From a virus, in IMG/VR virus record IMGVR_UViG_3300042507_002077, positions 1 to 37,352 of that record: a stretch of 37,352 bases of DNA. One strand, 5' to 3'. Shown here one piece after another: positions 7,378-16,469 of this stretch; position 1 is the stretch's first letter; each line of letters starts with the position of its first letter. Both the position numbers and the translations under genes were made by a program. A model generated the notes under the pieces. The model was given only the letters and a program-made list of their open reading frames with translations. It made no database searches and was not told the origin of the DNA.

Positions 7378-9234
7378 ATGGCAGCGACCCTTTCCATCAC
7401 CCTGAACACGGGCGGCACGGCGACCTTCGACAATGTGTTCGTGGATGCGTACAATTGCGAACCGCAGTACGCCGGGGACACCACGACCGTATACGCGCAG
7501 AAGATCACCGTGCGCGGCACGGCCATCATCTCGGCGGGCGCGTCGAATTACTCCACCTTCCTTGACGGCCTGAAGAACGGTTCAGGGCGCTGCAACGCGA
7601 TCACCCTCACGGCGGGCGGTCAGACGCTCGTGACCGCCACGGGCGGCGCGACCCCGACCGATACCCGTGGGTGGCCGACCGCGAGCATCGAAGCAACGGA
7701 GATCGTCGGGACGCAAACGGCGCTCCTGCGCTTTGAGGTGACGCACCATCAAGCGTTCAACGCGACCAACACCGTGTCGGCGCACAGGTGGCGGCAGTCG
7801 ATGAGCGTCGATCCGGCGGGCAAGGTGACGCGATCCACGAACGGCGTGCTGCACATCAACCGTGCGACCACGGGCACGGGCACGACCGTTGCGACGAACG
7901 CTTCGTGGTCGGGCAAGGCGGCATACGCAGACCTGTTCCGCAACGCCATCATCCCGGCGGTTCCGGGCGAGGGGTGGCGGCGCGAGTCGCAGGAATTCGC
8001 CGTGGACGAGCAGGGAACGATGCTCACCTACTCCTTCGTGGACAAGCGGCACACGCACGACCTACCGGATGGCGTTCTCGTCGGAAACACGAATTGCACC
8101 TACGAGCGCACGGCGCAGCAAAACGGGTTTGCGATGGTGACATTCACCGCAGACTTGGAGGGAAGCCAAGACCTGAAGAATGTCACGACCACGATTACGG
8201 GCAACCGGAAGTTGGTGTTGGCGGCGGTGCAGTTGGCTAAGACGCGCATCGACCTGTCGTACAAGAAGTCTTGGGTGCAGCGCATCCGGGTTGAGGAGCG
8301 CGACATCATGTCGGGCTACGCAATCCGCTTTGAGTTGGAGGCGATGGTGCAGGCGAAGGCTTCCGATGCCGGGAGCGGCACGAGCATCCTTCCCATCGCC
8401 TACATGGTGGGCAACGAATTCACCGTGACGCGGACGGAGACTCGGGCGGCGAAGGCGTATGGCAACGCCATCAATGTCGGCGCAAATCCCACGCAGTACG
8501 GGATGATGCCGACCTACATCAGCAACCTCGTGGACGGCATGAGTACCACGGGCGGCAGCAGCGCCATGCCCGTGGCGAGTCTGTTCACGATCACGGACGC
8601 GAATGCCTACGGCAGCGTTGTGGTCGCGGTCATCAGCAACGCGAACGGCGTTGCATTGATGAACACCGACCTCGGTGGGCGCTTTGAGACTTCGCAGGAG
8701 CAGCCCACGGCAGACGGTGACGGCTATGCCCGGATGGTGATGAATTCATCGTCGTTCACGGTGAGCCGATACGACTCGGGGTTGGTGAAGATGTCCCCGA
8801 TGTATGTCGATGCCTCGGAACTCGTGTTTCAGACGCGCAAGCCCGTGGTCGAAGTGCGGGAGCGGACGGAGACTGCGCGCATGAACCAAGCGCCGCCGAA
8901 GTCGATGCGCCCGATGCCTGCTGATTCGTATGTGGTCGGTGAGGATTGGCGCGTGTCGTTCGGCAAGTTCGACGCGCAGGGCAACCGCAACATGAGCGGC
9001 GTGTTTGAGCGCGAGTTGGCGATGTACGACGATGGCACTTCGTCGGGCGGCTACACGACCGAAACCATCGGCGGAATTTCGATTCGCAAGTGGAATGCGC
9101 CTAATGCGTATGTCATGCCCACGCTGTCCCCGGTTGCGACCACGGCATCGCAGCAGACTGCCGGGAGCGTGTTTGCAAACCCATCGGACACCAAGCAGGC
9201 GTTCTCCGTGCCCACGCAGAACTTCCTCGCATGA
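7378..9234 (+). CDS. Large distal tail protein (unrecognised family)
   Basis: A 618-aa beta-rich protein directly after the tape measure, where distal tail/baseplate hub genes normally start. The N-terminal half has V-Y-A-Q-K-I-T-V-R-G-T-A and the middle a K-R-H-T-H-D-L-P-D-G stretch, with a possible second beta domain around residues 390-500. No peptidase, lysozyme or carbohydrate-enzyme motif is visible. I cannot assign a family; distal tail (Dit-like) or hub protein is inferred from position. The stop overlaps the next start (ATGA at 9231-9234). Confidence 0.55.
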   Translation: MAATLSITLNTGGTATFDNVFVDAYNCEPQYAGDTTTVYAQKITVRGTAIISAGASNYSTFLDGLKNGSGRCNAITLTAGGQTLVTATGGATPTDTRGWPTASIEATEIVGTQTALLRFEVTHHQAFNATNTVSAHRWRQSMSVDPAGKVTRSTNGVLHINRATTGTGTTVATNASWSGKAAYADLFRNAIIPAVPGEGWRRESQEFAVDEQGTMLTYSFVDKRHTHDLPDGVLVGNTNCTYERTAQQNGFAMVTFTADLEGSQDLKNVTTTITGNRKLVLAAVQLAKTRIDLSYKKSWVQRIRVEERDIMSGYAIRFELEAMVQAKASDAGSGTSILPIAYMVGNEFTVTRTETRAAKAYGNAINVGANPTQYGMMPTYISNLVDGMSTTGGSSAMPVASLFTITDANAYGSVVVAVISNANGVALMNTDLGGRFETSQEQPTADGDGYARMVMNSSSFTVSRYDSGLVKMSPMYVDASELVFQTRKPVVEVRERTETARMNQAPPKSMRPMPADSYVVGEDWRVSFGKFDAQGNRNMSGVFERELAMYDDGTSSGGYTTETIGGISIRKWNAPNAYVMPTLSPVATTASQQTAGSVFANPSDTKQAFSVPTQNFLA

Positions 9235-11069
9235 TCCAAGCCTTCTTCCGAACCTCAGAAGGAGTGTTTATCCCGGCGCTCGTGCCGGATGGCGATGTGC
9301 TTGACCTCGCAAGGACGATGGGGCTGTCGGAGTCCGACCTGTTCCGCATCGACATCCCTTCCGGCGCTACGCGGCCTGCGCGGATCACCGTGTTGGTGAA
9401 GCAATCGGATCTTCCCGACCTGTACGCAAGCGTTTCGGACGGAGCGAACCCGAGCGCGGAATTCCGGTGGCGCGAGAACACATTGGTTTCGGTGAGATCG
9501 CTTGATGTGTGGCTCCTGCCGCCGCGTCCCCTCTACATGGTCGCGGGCGGGGCCGGGGTGTGCATCGTGGAGGCGGTGGATGCCCGGTATTGGTGGGCGC
9601 AGTCGCAGGCGAACGCTTTGAGCCAAACGCCGCTGTTGGGCAACATTCAGTCAAGCGATGGTCGGTGGAAGGTGGCGGACTCGGGAAGCGCAACGCCGCT
9701 GCTGCTCTTGAATGCCCTGAAAGCCGCGATTGCCACGGCGGGGCTTCCGGGCGACTTCACCATCCCGGCTTCCTACGCGCCGAATGCGGCGCTGCTAGAC
9801 CGCGTTACGGATCACCTGTTCACGCCGGAATGCTCCCTTGCGATGGCGATTGACCTTGTGCTAGCGGGCACGGGTTGGATGCTGCAATGGGAACACGCTA
9901 CGAACGCTTACACGCTCGCTCCGGTGGGCGATGACGCGGTGGCTCTTGACACTTGGATGAAGGCGACAAAGCGTGCGTATGTCGGTGGCCTGACTGCTCC
10001 CGGCGGTGGCACGCTGCCGACTGATCCGCTGCTTTCCCTGTGGTACGGGCAGACGGCGATGCAGCGCAACGCCATGCCGGATTCGGTCAATGTCTCCTTC
10101 CCCTACCGCACGGTGGAGGGCAAGACCCGGTACGGCAACACGACCACGGACACTTCGACGCTCATGTTCGCGTCCGAAAAAGAATTCGGATGGGAGCAGG
10201 CGATCAGCACGAGCCGACCCCGTGCGACCTACGGCATCAGGACGCTCAAGGAGCCGCGTCCCCTCGTGGCAAGCGCAACGCCGGGGCTTACCCCGTCTAC
10301 CCCGGCCTCGGCCATCCTCGGCACGACCGCGCCTTCGTGGGATTACAACGCTTACCGCACGCAAGTCGGCACGCTGCTTCAGAACCGGGCCACCGTCATG
10401 TTTGGCCGGGTGGGGTGGATGGGGTGGGCGAATCTCCCGCTTGGATCGTTCCGCTGCACGATGCTGCGCTACACCCTTGCGCGGCGGGATGGGGAAATTG
10501 TCCCCATCACGATCACGGACTGCGAGGTTGGGGAGTGGCTTGTCGGCCCGGACGGGATGATGGCAAGCGACCCGAAGGACATCACGCTGTCGAAGGGCAT
10601 GGCGCACACGCGCCGCCTGTGGTCAGGCGCGACCCTCACGGATGTTGCGCCGCCGAATTGCCGCGTCTTTCCCGCAATCATCACGGCGTTCGACGCGGGA
10701 GGTGCGGGGTGCAATGCGTGGCAATGGGTCTACTCTTTCTCGGAGGTTGAGCCGAACCCGTCCGCGCCCTGCCCAATGTCGGTCGGCATTGGATCGTTTG
10801 CGCGCAGCGGCACGGCCCGCAACCTGATCGAAAGCACGAACAACCCGGCTACCGGGTACATCGCTCCCGGCGTGTTGCAGGCCAACTATCCCAACGCGAC
10901 CATCTCGGCTTTGTCGATCCCGGTCGGTACGCTCGTGCAGATGGTTGAGCAGTTCCCGACTTCCTACACCACGGGCACGCCGCCGCCGCACGCGCCGCAG
11001 TATTGGTTCGTGCTGCCCAACGCCGTGCTTGTCGAATGCGTGGAAGAATTTGCGGCACTACCTTCGTAA
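9231..11069 (+). CDS. Tail hub/tail-associated protein, probable
   Basis: A 612-aa protein overlapping the preceding gene by four bases. It has aromatic-rich segments typical of tail structural proteins (D-A-R-Y-W-W-A-Q; V-G-W-M-G-W-A-N-L). The middle region (residues about 200-330) resembles hub-domain beta structure by pattern only. Two large proteins in a row after a tape measure usually correspond to distal tail and tail-associated (Tal) proteins forming the tip from which DNA leaves. I see no catalytic motif. The family is not recognised. Confidence 0.5.
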   Translation: MIQAFFRTSEGVFIPALVPDGDVLDLARTMGLSESDLFRIDIPSGATRPARITVLVKQSDLPDLYASVSDGANPSAEFRWRENTLVSVRSLDVWLLPPRPLYMVAGGAGVCIVEAVDARYWWAQSQANALSQTPLLGNIQSSDGRWKVADSGSATPLLLLNALKAAIATAGLPGDFTIPASYAPNAALLDRVTDHLFTPECSLAMAIDLVLAGTGWMLQWEHATNAYTLAPVGDDAVALDTWMKATKRAYVGGLTAPGGGTLPTDPLLSLWYGQTAMQRNAMPDSVNVSFPYRTVEGKTRYGNTTTDTSTLMFASEKEFGWEQAISTSRPRATYGIRTLKEPRPLVASATPGLTPSTPASAILGTTAPSWDYNAYRTQVGTLLQNRATVMFGRVGWMGWANLPLGSFRCTMLRYTLARRDGEIVPITITDCEVGEWLVGPDGMMASDPKDITLSKGMAHTRRLWSGATLTDVAPPNCRVFPAIITAFDAGGAGCNAWQWVYSFSEVEPNPSAPCPMSVGIGSFARSGTARNLIESTNNPATGYIAPGVLQANYPNATISALSIPVGTLVQMVEQFPTSYTTGTPPPHAPQYWFVLPNAVLVECVEEFAALPS

Positions 11070-11081
11070 GCAAGGCGCATC

Positions 11082-11414
11082 ATGGCTAATTGGAACATCA
11101 TCATCAATCGTGAGGCGACCTATCAGGTGACGCTTACCATGTCGGGCGTTGCGGACATTGCGCTTGCTACGGAGTGGAGGCTCACGCTTGCCATGCCGAA
11201 CGCCGCGCCGTTCCTGACGGCGACCACGGCGAACGGCCTGTTCCTTCCGGGTACTTCCTCGGCGCAGAAGATCCTCGTGATTCCTGCCGCCACGACCACG
11301 ACGATGCCCCTCGGCAACGGGCGGTATGACTTCGACATCCTGTGGGCGGGCGGGGTGGTGCGGCGGTACATCGCAAACGGCTACCTTCAGGTGAATCCGA
11401 AGGCGGGTGCGTGA
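11082..11414 (+). CDS. Small tail protein upstream of fibre, probable fibre adaptor
   Basis: A 110-aa beta-rich protein with N-I-I-I-N-R-E-A-T-Y-Q-V-T-L and G-R-Y-D-F-D-I-L-W-A-G-G-V-V-R-R-Y-I near the end, a pattern I associate with small baseplate/fibre-attachment proteins. Its stop overlaps the start of the long fibre by one base (TGATG), so the two are likely co-translated. I infer an adaptor between tail tip and fibre; no biochemical motif is visible. Confidence 0.5.
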   Translation: MANWNIIINREATYQVTLTMSGVADIALATEWRLTLAMPNAAPFLTATTANGLFLPGTSSAQKILVIPAATTTTMPLGNGRYDFDILWAGGVVRRYIANGYLQVNPKAGA

Positions 11415-13453
11415 TGCCTGCTTCCGTCACCATCACGGAACTCGTAACGACCCTGACGGTCAACGGCACGGATGTCACGATCACGGTCAATCAGGGACAG
11501 CCGGGTGTCGGCGTTCCTGCGGGCGGCACGACCGGGCAGTCGCTTGTCAAGGCGAGCAACGCCAACTACGACACCACATGGTCGAACGCCGGAAGCGGCA
11601 CGGTCACGAGCATCACCCCCGCAGCCGACAACGGCAGCGGCACGGCGATCACGGGCGCGGGCACGATCAGCGTGCTTGGCACGGCGAACGAAGTCACCAC
11701 ATCGGTCACGGGCACGGCGATCACGGTCGGACTGCCCAACGAAGTGACGGTCATCGACCTGAACACGGAGCGGATCGACTTCGACACGACCCCGACCACG
11801 CCGACCGATGCCATCGGGCGCGAGTATTGGGACGCGACCTACAACACGCTTACGCTCGGCCTGAGCGCGAATGTCAACCTGAAGGAAGGGCAGGCGCTCT
11901 ACAAGCGCGGTCGAAACATCAGCAACACCACGGCGATCCCGAAGGGCGCGGTGGTTTATGTCGCCGGATCGCACGCCGGAACGGAGTTGATGATCGGCCT
12001 TGCGGACGCGGACTTTGAGGCGACGAGCGCGGACACCATTGGCGTTGCTGCGGAATCCATCGCGGCCAACAGCACGGGATTCGTTCAGGTGTTCGGCTAC
12101 CTGACCGGGATCGCGACAAACGGGTATTCAGGAGCGGAAGGTACGGCGCTTTACCTTTCGTCCACGCCGGGAGAGATGCAGTCCACCCCTCCCACGCAGC
12201 CCAAGCACGGCGTTCGGGTGGCCTTTCTCGTCAAGAAGGCAGGCGCAGGCGCGGGCAGCATCTTCGTCAACATTCAGAACTATCAGGAGTTGGATGAACT
12301 TTCCGATGTCCTGATTTCCGGGCCGCTGACGGGCGACCTTCTGCGATGGAACGGCACGCTTGGGGTGTGGCAGAACGCCACGCTCGGCACGATCCTTGAC
12401 GGCGACAAGGGCGACATCACGGTTTCCGGCACGGGCGCGACTTGGACGATTGACAACGGGGTTGTCACCTACGCCAAGATTCAGAATGTCAGCACGACCG
12501 ACCGCATCCTCGGGCGGCAGTCGGCAGGCGCGGGAAGCGTTGAGGAGATCACTTGCACGGCGGCGGGGCGCGCCCTGATTGACGATGTGGACGCGGCGGC
12601 GCAGCGCACGACCCTCGGTCTTGGTGCGGTCGCAACACAGGGGGACGGCGACAAAGGCGACATCACCGTTTCGGGCACGGGCGGCACTTGGACGATTGAC
12701 AATCAGGCCGTCACCTACGCCAAGATTCAGAATGTGACGGCAACGGATCGCCTGCTCGGGCGAAGCACGGCAGGCGCGGGCACGGTGGAGGAGATCACTT
12801 GTACGGCGGCGGGGCGCACCTTGCTTGACGATGTGGACGCGGCGGCGCAGCGCACCACGCTCGGCTTGGGGTCGCTTGCAACGCAGGGCGATGGGGGCAA
12901 GGGCAACATCACCGTATCCGGATCGGGAAGCACTTGGACGATTGACAGCGGCGTTGTGCTGCCGTCGAACTTGTCCACGGGCGCTCCGTCTTGGACGGGT
13001 GGCGGAGATGTCACGACCGTTGGCGACATCATCATCGGCGGCAACGACATCAAGGACGCGGGAGCAAACACGGCGATCAGCCTGTCCGGTGCCGATGTGT
13101 CGATGCAGGGCAACACCGCGACGAAGGGCGTTACGGAAGGCGTTGTTGCGCTTGGCACGGTCACGACTTCCGCGACCATCTCGCTGACGAACGGCACGAT
13201 CATCACGGCGACCCTGACGGCATCGACGGCCTGCACCTTCACGATGCCGACCGCCACGGCGGGCAAGTCATTTACGCTCCTGCTTAGGCAGGCGGCGACC
13301 ACGGGCAACGGCACGGCAACCTTTACCGGGGTGAAATGGCCTAGCACGGGCGCGCCGACGATCACGGCCACGGCGGGACGCATGGACATCCTCGCGTTTG
13401 TCGCGGACGGCACGAATTGGTACGGCACCACGGTTCAGGGGTACACGCCGTAA
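11414..13453 (+). CDS. Tail fibre with tandem repeats
   Basis: A 679-aa protein rich in Gly, Thr and Ala. The N-terminal part includes Q-P-G-V-G-V-P-A-G-G-T-T-G-Q, a collagen-like fibre entry. Residues about 330-515 hold two and a partial third copy of an 82-aa repeat containing G-D-K-G-D-I-T-V-S-G-T-G and T-A-G-A-G-T-V-E-E-I-T-C-T-A-A-G-R. A compact beta domain ends the protein. Repeats of this sort form trimeric shafts in phage fibres. The true start is ATG 11414 in the TGATG overlap. It is probably the shaft of the receptor-binding apparatus. Confidence 0.75.
   Translation: MPASVTITELVTTLTVNGTDVTITVNQGQPGVGVPAGGTTGQSLVKASNANYDTTWSNAGSGTVTSITPAADNGSGTAITGAGTISVLGTANEVTTSVTGTAITVGLPNEVTVIDLNTERIDFDTTPTTPTDAIGREYWDATYNTLTLGLSANVNLKEGQALYKRGRNISNTTAIPKGAVVYVAGSHAGTELMIGLADADFEATSADTIGVAAESIAANSTGFVQVFGYLTGIATNGYSGAEGTALYLSSTPGEMQSTPPTQPKHGVRVAFLVKKAGAGAGSIFVNIQNYQELDELSDVLISGPLTGDLLRWNGTLGVWQNATLGTILDGDKGDITVSGTGATWTIDNGVVTYAKIQNVSTTDRILGRQSAGAGSVEEITCTAAGRALIDDVDAAAQRTTLGLGAVATQGDGDKGDITVSGTGGTWTIDNQAVTYAKIQNVTATDRLLGRSTAGAGTVEEITCTAAGRTLLDDVDAAAQRTTLGLGSLATQGDGGKGNITVSGSGSTWTIDSGVVLPSNLSTGAPSWTGGGDVTTVGDIIIGGNDIKDAGANTAISLSGADVSMQGNTATKGVTEGVVALGTVTTSATISLTNGTIITATLTASTACTFTMPTATAGKSFTLLLRQAATTGNGTATFTGVKWPSTGAPTITATAGRMDILAFVADGTNWYGTTVQGYTP
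12401..12960 (+). repeat. 246-bp tandem repeat in fibre gene
   Basis: Copies begin at 12401 and 12647, and a truncated third at 12893, each 246 bases (82 codons) apart. They differ at many third positions, so they are not a recent perfect duplication, but protein sequence is strongly kept. Confidence 0.8.
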
Positions 13454-15306
13454 TGCTTGCGGCTCGTCGATTCCTGTTCATCGCAACGGTCGGCGCTATT
13501 CCTGCCGCGACCTACGACTGCGATTTCACCACGCTGACCACGCTCGCGGACTTGACGAGCAAGGGGTGGACTTTCGACCGCAATGGCGTTGCCACCTACA
13601 TCAATGCGTCCGGCACGGTGCTTTACAACCCGCACAATCTTTTGCAGCGCAGTCAAGAGTTCAACATCACTTGGTCGCGCAATCAAGCAACGGTAACAAA
13701 TCCGGTGGCGGGGCAAACAGCGCCCAATGGATCATCGACCGTCAATCGCATCAACGAAGACACAAATCCCGGTTCAATCCACGGCGTTTCGCAGGGAATT
13801 TCCCCTGCCGGAATTCGGGATTATGTGTGCGTTGCAAGCGTGTATCTCAAGGAGGACACGGGATCTTCCCCGGCTCGTCCAACCGTTGTTCTTTCGCTTT
13901 CAGCCGGATCGTCTATGGCGATCAGCATGGCGTTCGACATTCGCAATGGGGTGACGCTTGGCTCTCCATCACTCCGGGCCGGATCTCTTTACACCGATTA
14001 CGGCATCACAAGTGCAGGAAACGGATGGTATCGGTGTTGGGTGCGGGTGCAGGCGACTCACCTTGCGGCGGGAAGCCTGCTGAGTTTCGGCATCAACGGA
14101 AGCGACACGGCGGCAGGAGTGCCGCCGACATTGCCACCCAACGGCGGTTCGCCGCAATACAACGGCGCAGGCGCTACGGCAGGATGGTTTGCATGGGGAG
14201 CGCAGTTGGAAGTCTCCAATGCGCCCCGGACTTATATCCCAACAACTAGTTCTATTGTGTATTGGCCGCGCCTTGACTCCACAAAGGGGTTGCTAATTGA
14301 GGCAGGGACCATCAACTCCCTGAATTGGTCTGAGACATTTGCCACCACGGGCGGTTCCGTGATGAATTGGGTCTACACATCGCTGTCCACTTCGACGGGA
14401 TCTATCTCTCCGAACGGCATAGCGAACGCGCTGAAGTTTACGCACACCGGAGCGGGTCCGCAGGGCATCGTGGCCGCAAGCGGCCCGGTAGGCACGACGA
14501 ACAATCGCGCATTGTCGTTTTGGGCGCGCCGCGTGACGGGCACAGGCACCGTGTGGTATTCGATCAACAACGGGATCGGGCAGATCCCGCTGACCGGACT
14601 TACGACCTCATGGCAGCGTTATGAGTTTGTCTACAGCAACGCCAACCATCAAGTCGCGCTCGGCCTAAACACGGCGGGGGATGAGGTGGAGTTTTGGGGC
14701 ATCCAACTAGAGACATCCGGTTGGCCGACTGCATACATTCACACGGCAAATACGACCGTCAGCAAGGCAACAGATACGATTGAAATGCGTGCGGCGCAAG
14801 CAACCTTCCTGAACGCTTCGGCGGGTTCTTTGGTGTCCGATTACGCGATTCCGTGGGCAGGCTCGGCAGGCTCGGCGGTATCGCAATTTGTTCGTGTCGG
14901 TCAAGGCGGCGCATCATCGTGGTATGCGTTGGGAGCCTTTACGGTTGGCGGAACATCCGCCGGGGCGCGGGAAACAGAAGGTTGGAATCCTTTGTGGCAC
15001 TTCACGACCTCCAACTACACCAACCTCCTCATTTCGTGGAACACATCGACCTACCGCAAGGCGGGGTTCAACTACACGCTCGGCTCGGCGTTCAAGGGAT
15101 TCTTGTCCGGAACAGGATCGGCAACTCTGACGCCTTCCGCAAGCATGACCACGCTGAATAAAATTGATCTTGCTTGCAATCGACTTGGTGCATCCGGCAC
15201 AGTTCCCGTCACGGGAACGGCGCGGGTCTGTGGTATGTGGATCAAGCGCCTTCAGTATTGGAACACTTCGCTGTCCGACTCAAACATGACCACGCTCACG
15301 ACCTGA
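13453..15306 (+). CDS. Tail fibre/adhesin with lectin-like units (paralogue of the 35936-660 fibre)
   Basis: A 617-aa protein from ATG 13453 (TAATG overlap). It has two repeats of a beta unit starting with N-L-L-Q-R-S-Q-E-F-N or S-L-N-W-S-E-T-F and ending in W-G-x-Q-L-E. A C-terminal lectin-like domain of about 170 residues follows, closing with R-L-Q-Y-W-N-T-S-L-S-D-S. The paralogue spanning the contig join has the same units (N-L-V-T-R-S-Q-D-L; W-G-A-Q) and the same kind of ending. This is likely the tail-side receptor-binding fibre. The N-terminal hydrophobic stretch F-L-F-I-A-T-V-G-A-I looks like an attachment segment, not a secretion signal. Confidence 0.65.
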   Translation: MLAARRFLFIATVGAIPAATYDCDFTTLTTLADLTSKGWTFDRNGVATYINASGTVLYNPHNLLQRSQEFNITWSRNQATVTNPVAGQTAPNGSSTVNRINEDTNPGSIHGVSQGISPAGIRDYVCVASVYLKEDTGSSPARPTVVLSLSAGSSMAISMAFDIRNGVTLGSPSLRAGSLYTDYGITSAGNGWYRCWVRVQATHLAAGSLLSFGINGSDTAAGVPPTLPPNGGSPQYNGAGATAGWFAWGAQLEVSNAPRTYIPTTSSIVYWPRLDSTKGLLIEAGTINSLNWSETFATTGGSVMNWVYTSLSTSTGSISPNGIANALKFTHTGAGPQGIVAASGPVGTTNNRALSFWARRVTGTGTVWYSINNGIGQIPLTGLTTSWQRYEFVYSNANHQVALGLNTAGDEVEFWGIQLETSGWPTAYIHTANTTVSKATDTIEMRAAQATFLNASAGSLVSDYAIPWAGSAGSAVSQFVRVGQGGASSWYALGAFTVGGTSAGARETEGWNPLWHFTTSNYTNLLISWNTSTYRKAGFNYTLGSAFKGFLSGTGSATLTPSASMTTLNKIDLACNRLGASGTVPVTGTARVCGMWIKRLQYWNTSLSDSNMTTLTT

Positions 15307-15309
15307 CCC

Positions 15310-15564
15310 ATGCGGCAGTCCTACTACCTACAGACCGACACGCAGCAGTCCACCATTGACGCGCTGACGGCGGCGGGCTTGATGGACGCAGGGGGCAATC
15401 CCATCGGGTGCGACATCGCTTGGCTCGGTCCGCTGTTCTTCGCGGACGGGACGAGCGACCCGCGCTACCACACCAACCTCCTGACCGCCGACCCGCTGAC
15501 CCCTGAGCAGGAAGGCGTTCTTCCCCTCGTGTATCCGGCAAACCCGGTATGCGTTTGGTCTTGA
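15310..15564 (+). CDS. Small fibre-associated protein (paralogue of 657-980)
   Basis: An 84-aa protein three bases after the fibre stop. It shares Y-Y-L-x-x-T-D, A-L-x-A-A-G, D-x-x-G-N-P, H-x-N-L and P-x-x-P-V-x-V-W with the protein after the other fibre. The repeated pairing of fibre plus small protein supports a partner or chaperone role. It is shorter at the C-terminus than its paralogue. Confidence 0.65.
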   Translation: MRQSYYLQTDTQQSTIDALTAAGLMDAGGNPIGCDIAWLGPLFFADGTSDPRYHTNLLTADPLTPEQEGVLPLVYPANPVCVWS

Positions 15565-15595
15565 CCTTTGCAGGAACTTTCCGTGAGATAACGAC

Positions 15596-15862
15596 ATGGC
15601 CGAGATGCAGACCACGACCCCGACAAGGCTTTGGCTTGAGAAGGCGCAGTTGCTTCTGACGATCAGCCTCATCATCGGCTCGCTCGTCTACATCGGCAGG
15701 CGGTCGGAGTCGGACGAGGCGCAGGGCCGGATGCTCATGGAGATCGCTTCCGACATCAAGGTGATGAAGGAGCGGTACGCGGACGCGAACACGCAAATCC
15801 GCGTCATCGGGGAGCGGGTGGCAATGCTTGAAAAGCGGTTGGAGCGGATGGAGTCCAAGTGA
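15596..15862 (+). CDS. Membrane-anchored coiled-coil protein (candidate inner-membrane spanin)
   Basis: An 88-aa protein with one membrane segment, L-L-L-T-I-S-L-I-I-G-S-L-V-Y-I-G (about 18-34), then a charged heptad coiled coil to the end (I-R-V-I-G-E-R-V-A-M-L-E-K-R-L). This shape fits an inner-membrane spanin or a small phage membrane scaffold. The next gene, a predicted lipoprotein, overlaps its stop by four bases, much as Rz/Rz1 pairs are linked. Spanins join inner and outer membranes at the last step of lysis of Gram-negative hosts. Function is inferred from topology only. Confidence 0.5.
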   Translation: MAEMQTTTPTRLWLEKAQLLLTISLIIGSLVYIGRRSESDEAQGRMLMEIASDIKVMKERYADANTQIRVIGERVAMLEKRLERMESK

Positions 15863-16356
15863 GGGCTCTTGCGGCGGCGGCGCTCCTGCTTGCCGCCGGG
15901 TGCAGCCCGACCGCCCGGATTGCCGCAAGCGCGAACGACATTCGATCCGAAGCCGCGTTGCTCGTGGAGCATGGCGAGGCGACCGGAGACAAGGTGACGG
16001 TGGCTCATGCGAAACGCATCGAAGAACTTGCGGCGACGATCCACGAAGAACTCCCCGGCACGGCAGACCGAATCCCCGCGTGGATGTCCGTCCTCGCGTG
16101 GTGCGCCGGGGCGGTGGTCGCGGTGGCTGTCGTGGTTGTCCTTTGGCAGACAGGGATCGGCAACGCCATCCGTGTTTCATTGGGGTGGATTCCCCGCCGA
16201 AAGCAAGCAACGGCGGAACTCGCCGTCGATATGCTCAACCCCGACCGCCCCGAAGGGGAGCGGGAATTCATCGCGGCGCTCAGGGCGCAGGACGAAGGTT
16301 TCGACCTTGCCTACCGCCGCGCCAAAGCACGCAAGCAAGACAAGGAGAAAGCATGA
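15859..16356 (+). CDS. Predicted lipoprotein with internal membrane segment (candidate spanin partner)
   Basis: A 165-aa protein starting at GTG 15859 (GTGA overlap). The N-terminus is a lipoprotein signal with lipobox L-A-A-G-C15. Residues about 75-96 (W-M-S-V-L-A-W-C-A-G-A-V-V-A-V-A) form a clear membrane segment, followed by a basic tail. A lipid anchor plus an internal membrane helix recalls unimolecular spanins such as T1 gp11, but the 57-residue span between them is short and the tail after the helix long. It could instead be a two-membrane connector working with the coiled-coil protein upstream. Confidence 0.5.
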   Translation: MRALAAAALLLAAGCSPTARIAASANDIRSEAALLVEHGEATGDKVTVAHAKRIEELAATIHEELPGTADRIPAWMSVLAWCAGAVVAVAVVVVLWQTGIGNAIRVSLGWIPRRKQATAELAVDMLNPDRPEGEREFIAALRAQDEGFDLAYRRAKARKQDKEKA

Positions 16357-16469
16357 CCCCGATTCTCGCTGACGCTCTCGGAACCTTCTTCTACACCGCG
16401 CTCGTGGCGCTCGTCGCCTTCGGCGCGGGTTGGTTCGTTCACGGCAAGTACGGTCATCGCTTCAAGTGA
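16353..16469 (+). CDS. Small single-pass membrane protein (candidate holin)
   Basis: A 38-aa protein from ATG 16353 in an ATGA overlap. Nearly all of it is one membrane helix (F-F-Y-T-A-L-V-A-L-V-A-F-G-A-G-W-F-V) with a basic tail H-G-K-Y-G-H-R-F-K. AAGGAG lies upstream. Size, topology and clustering with spanin-like genes suggest a small holin or lysis helper. Many phage mini-membrane proteins have other roles, so this is tentative. Confidence 0.5.
   Translation: MTPILADALGTFFYTALVALVAFGAGWFVHGKYGHRFK

Noticed and set aside
12727-13431. A 234-codon minus-strand frame opposite the repeat fibre
   Set aside because: It is a Val/Pro/Ser-rich mirror of the Thr/Gly/Ala fibre repeats, with no ribosome site.
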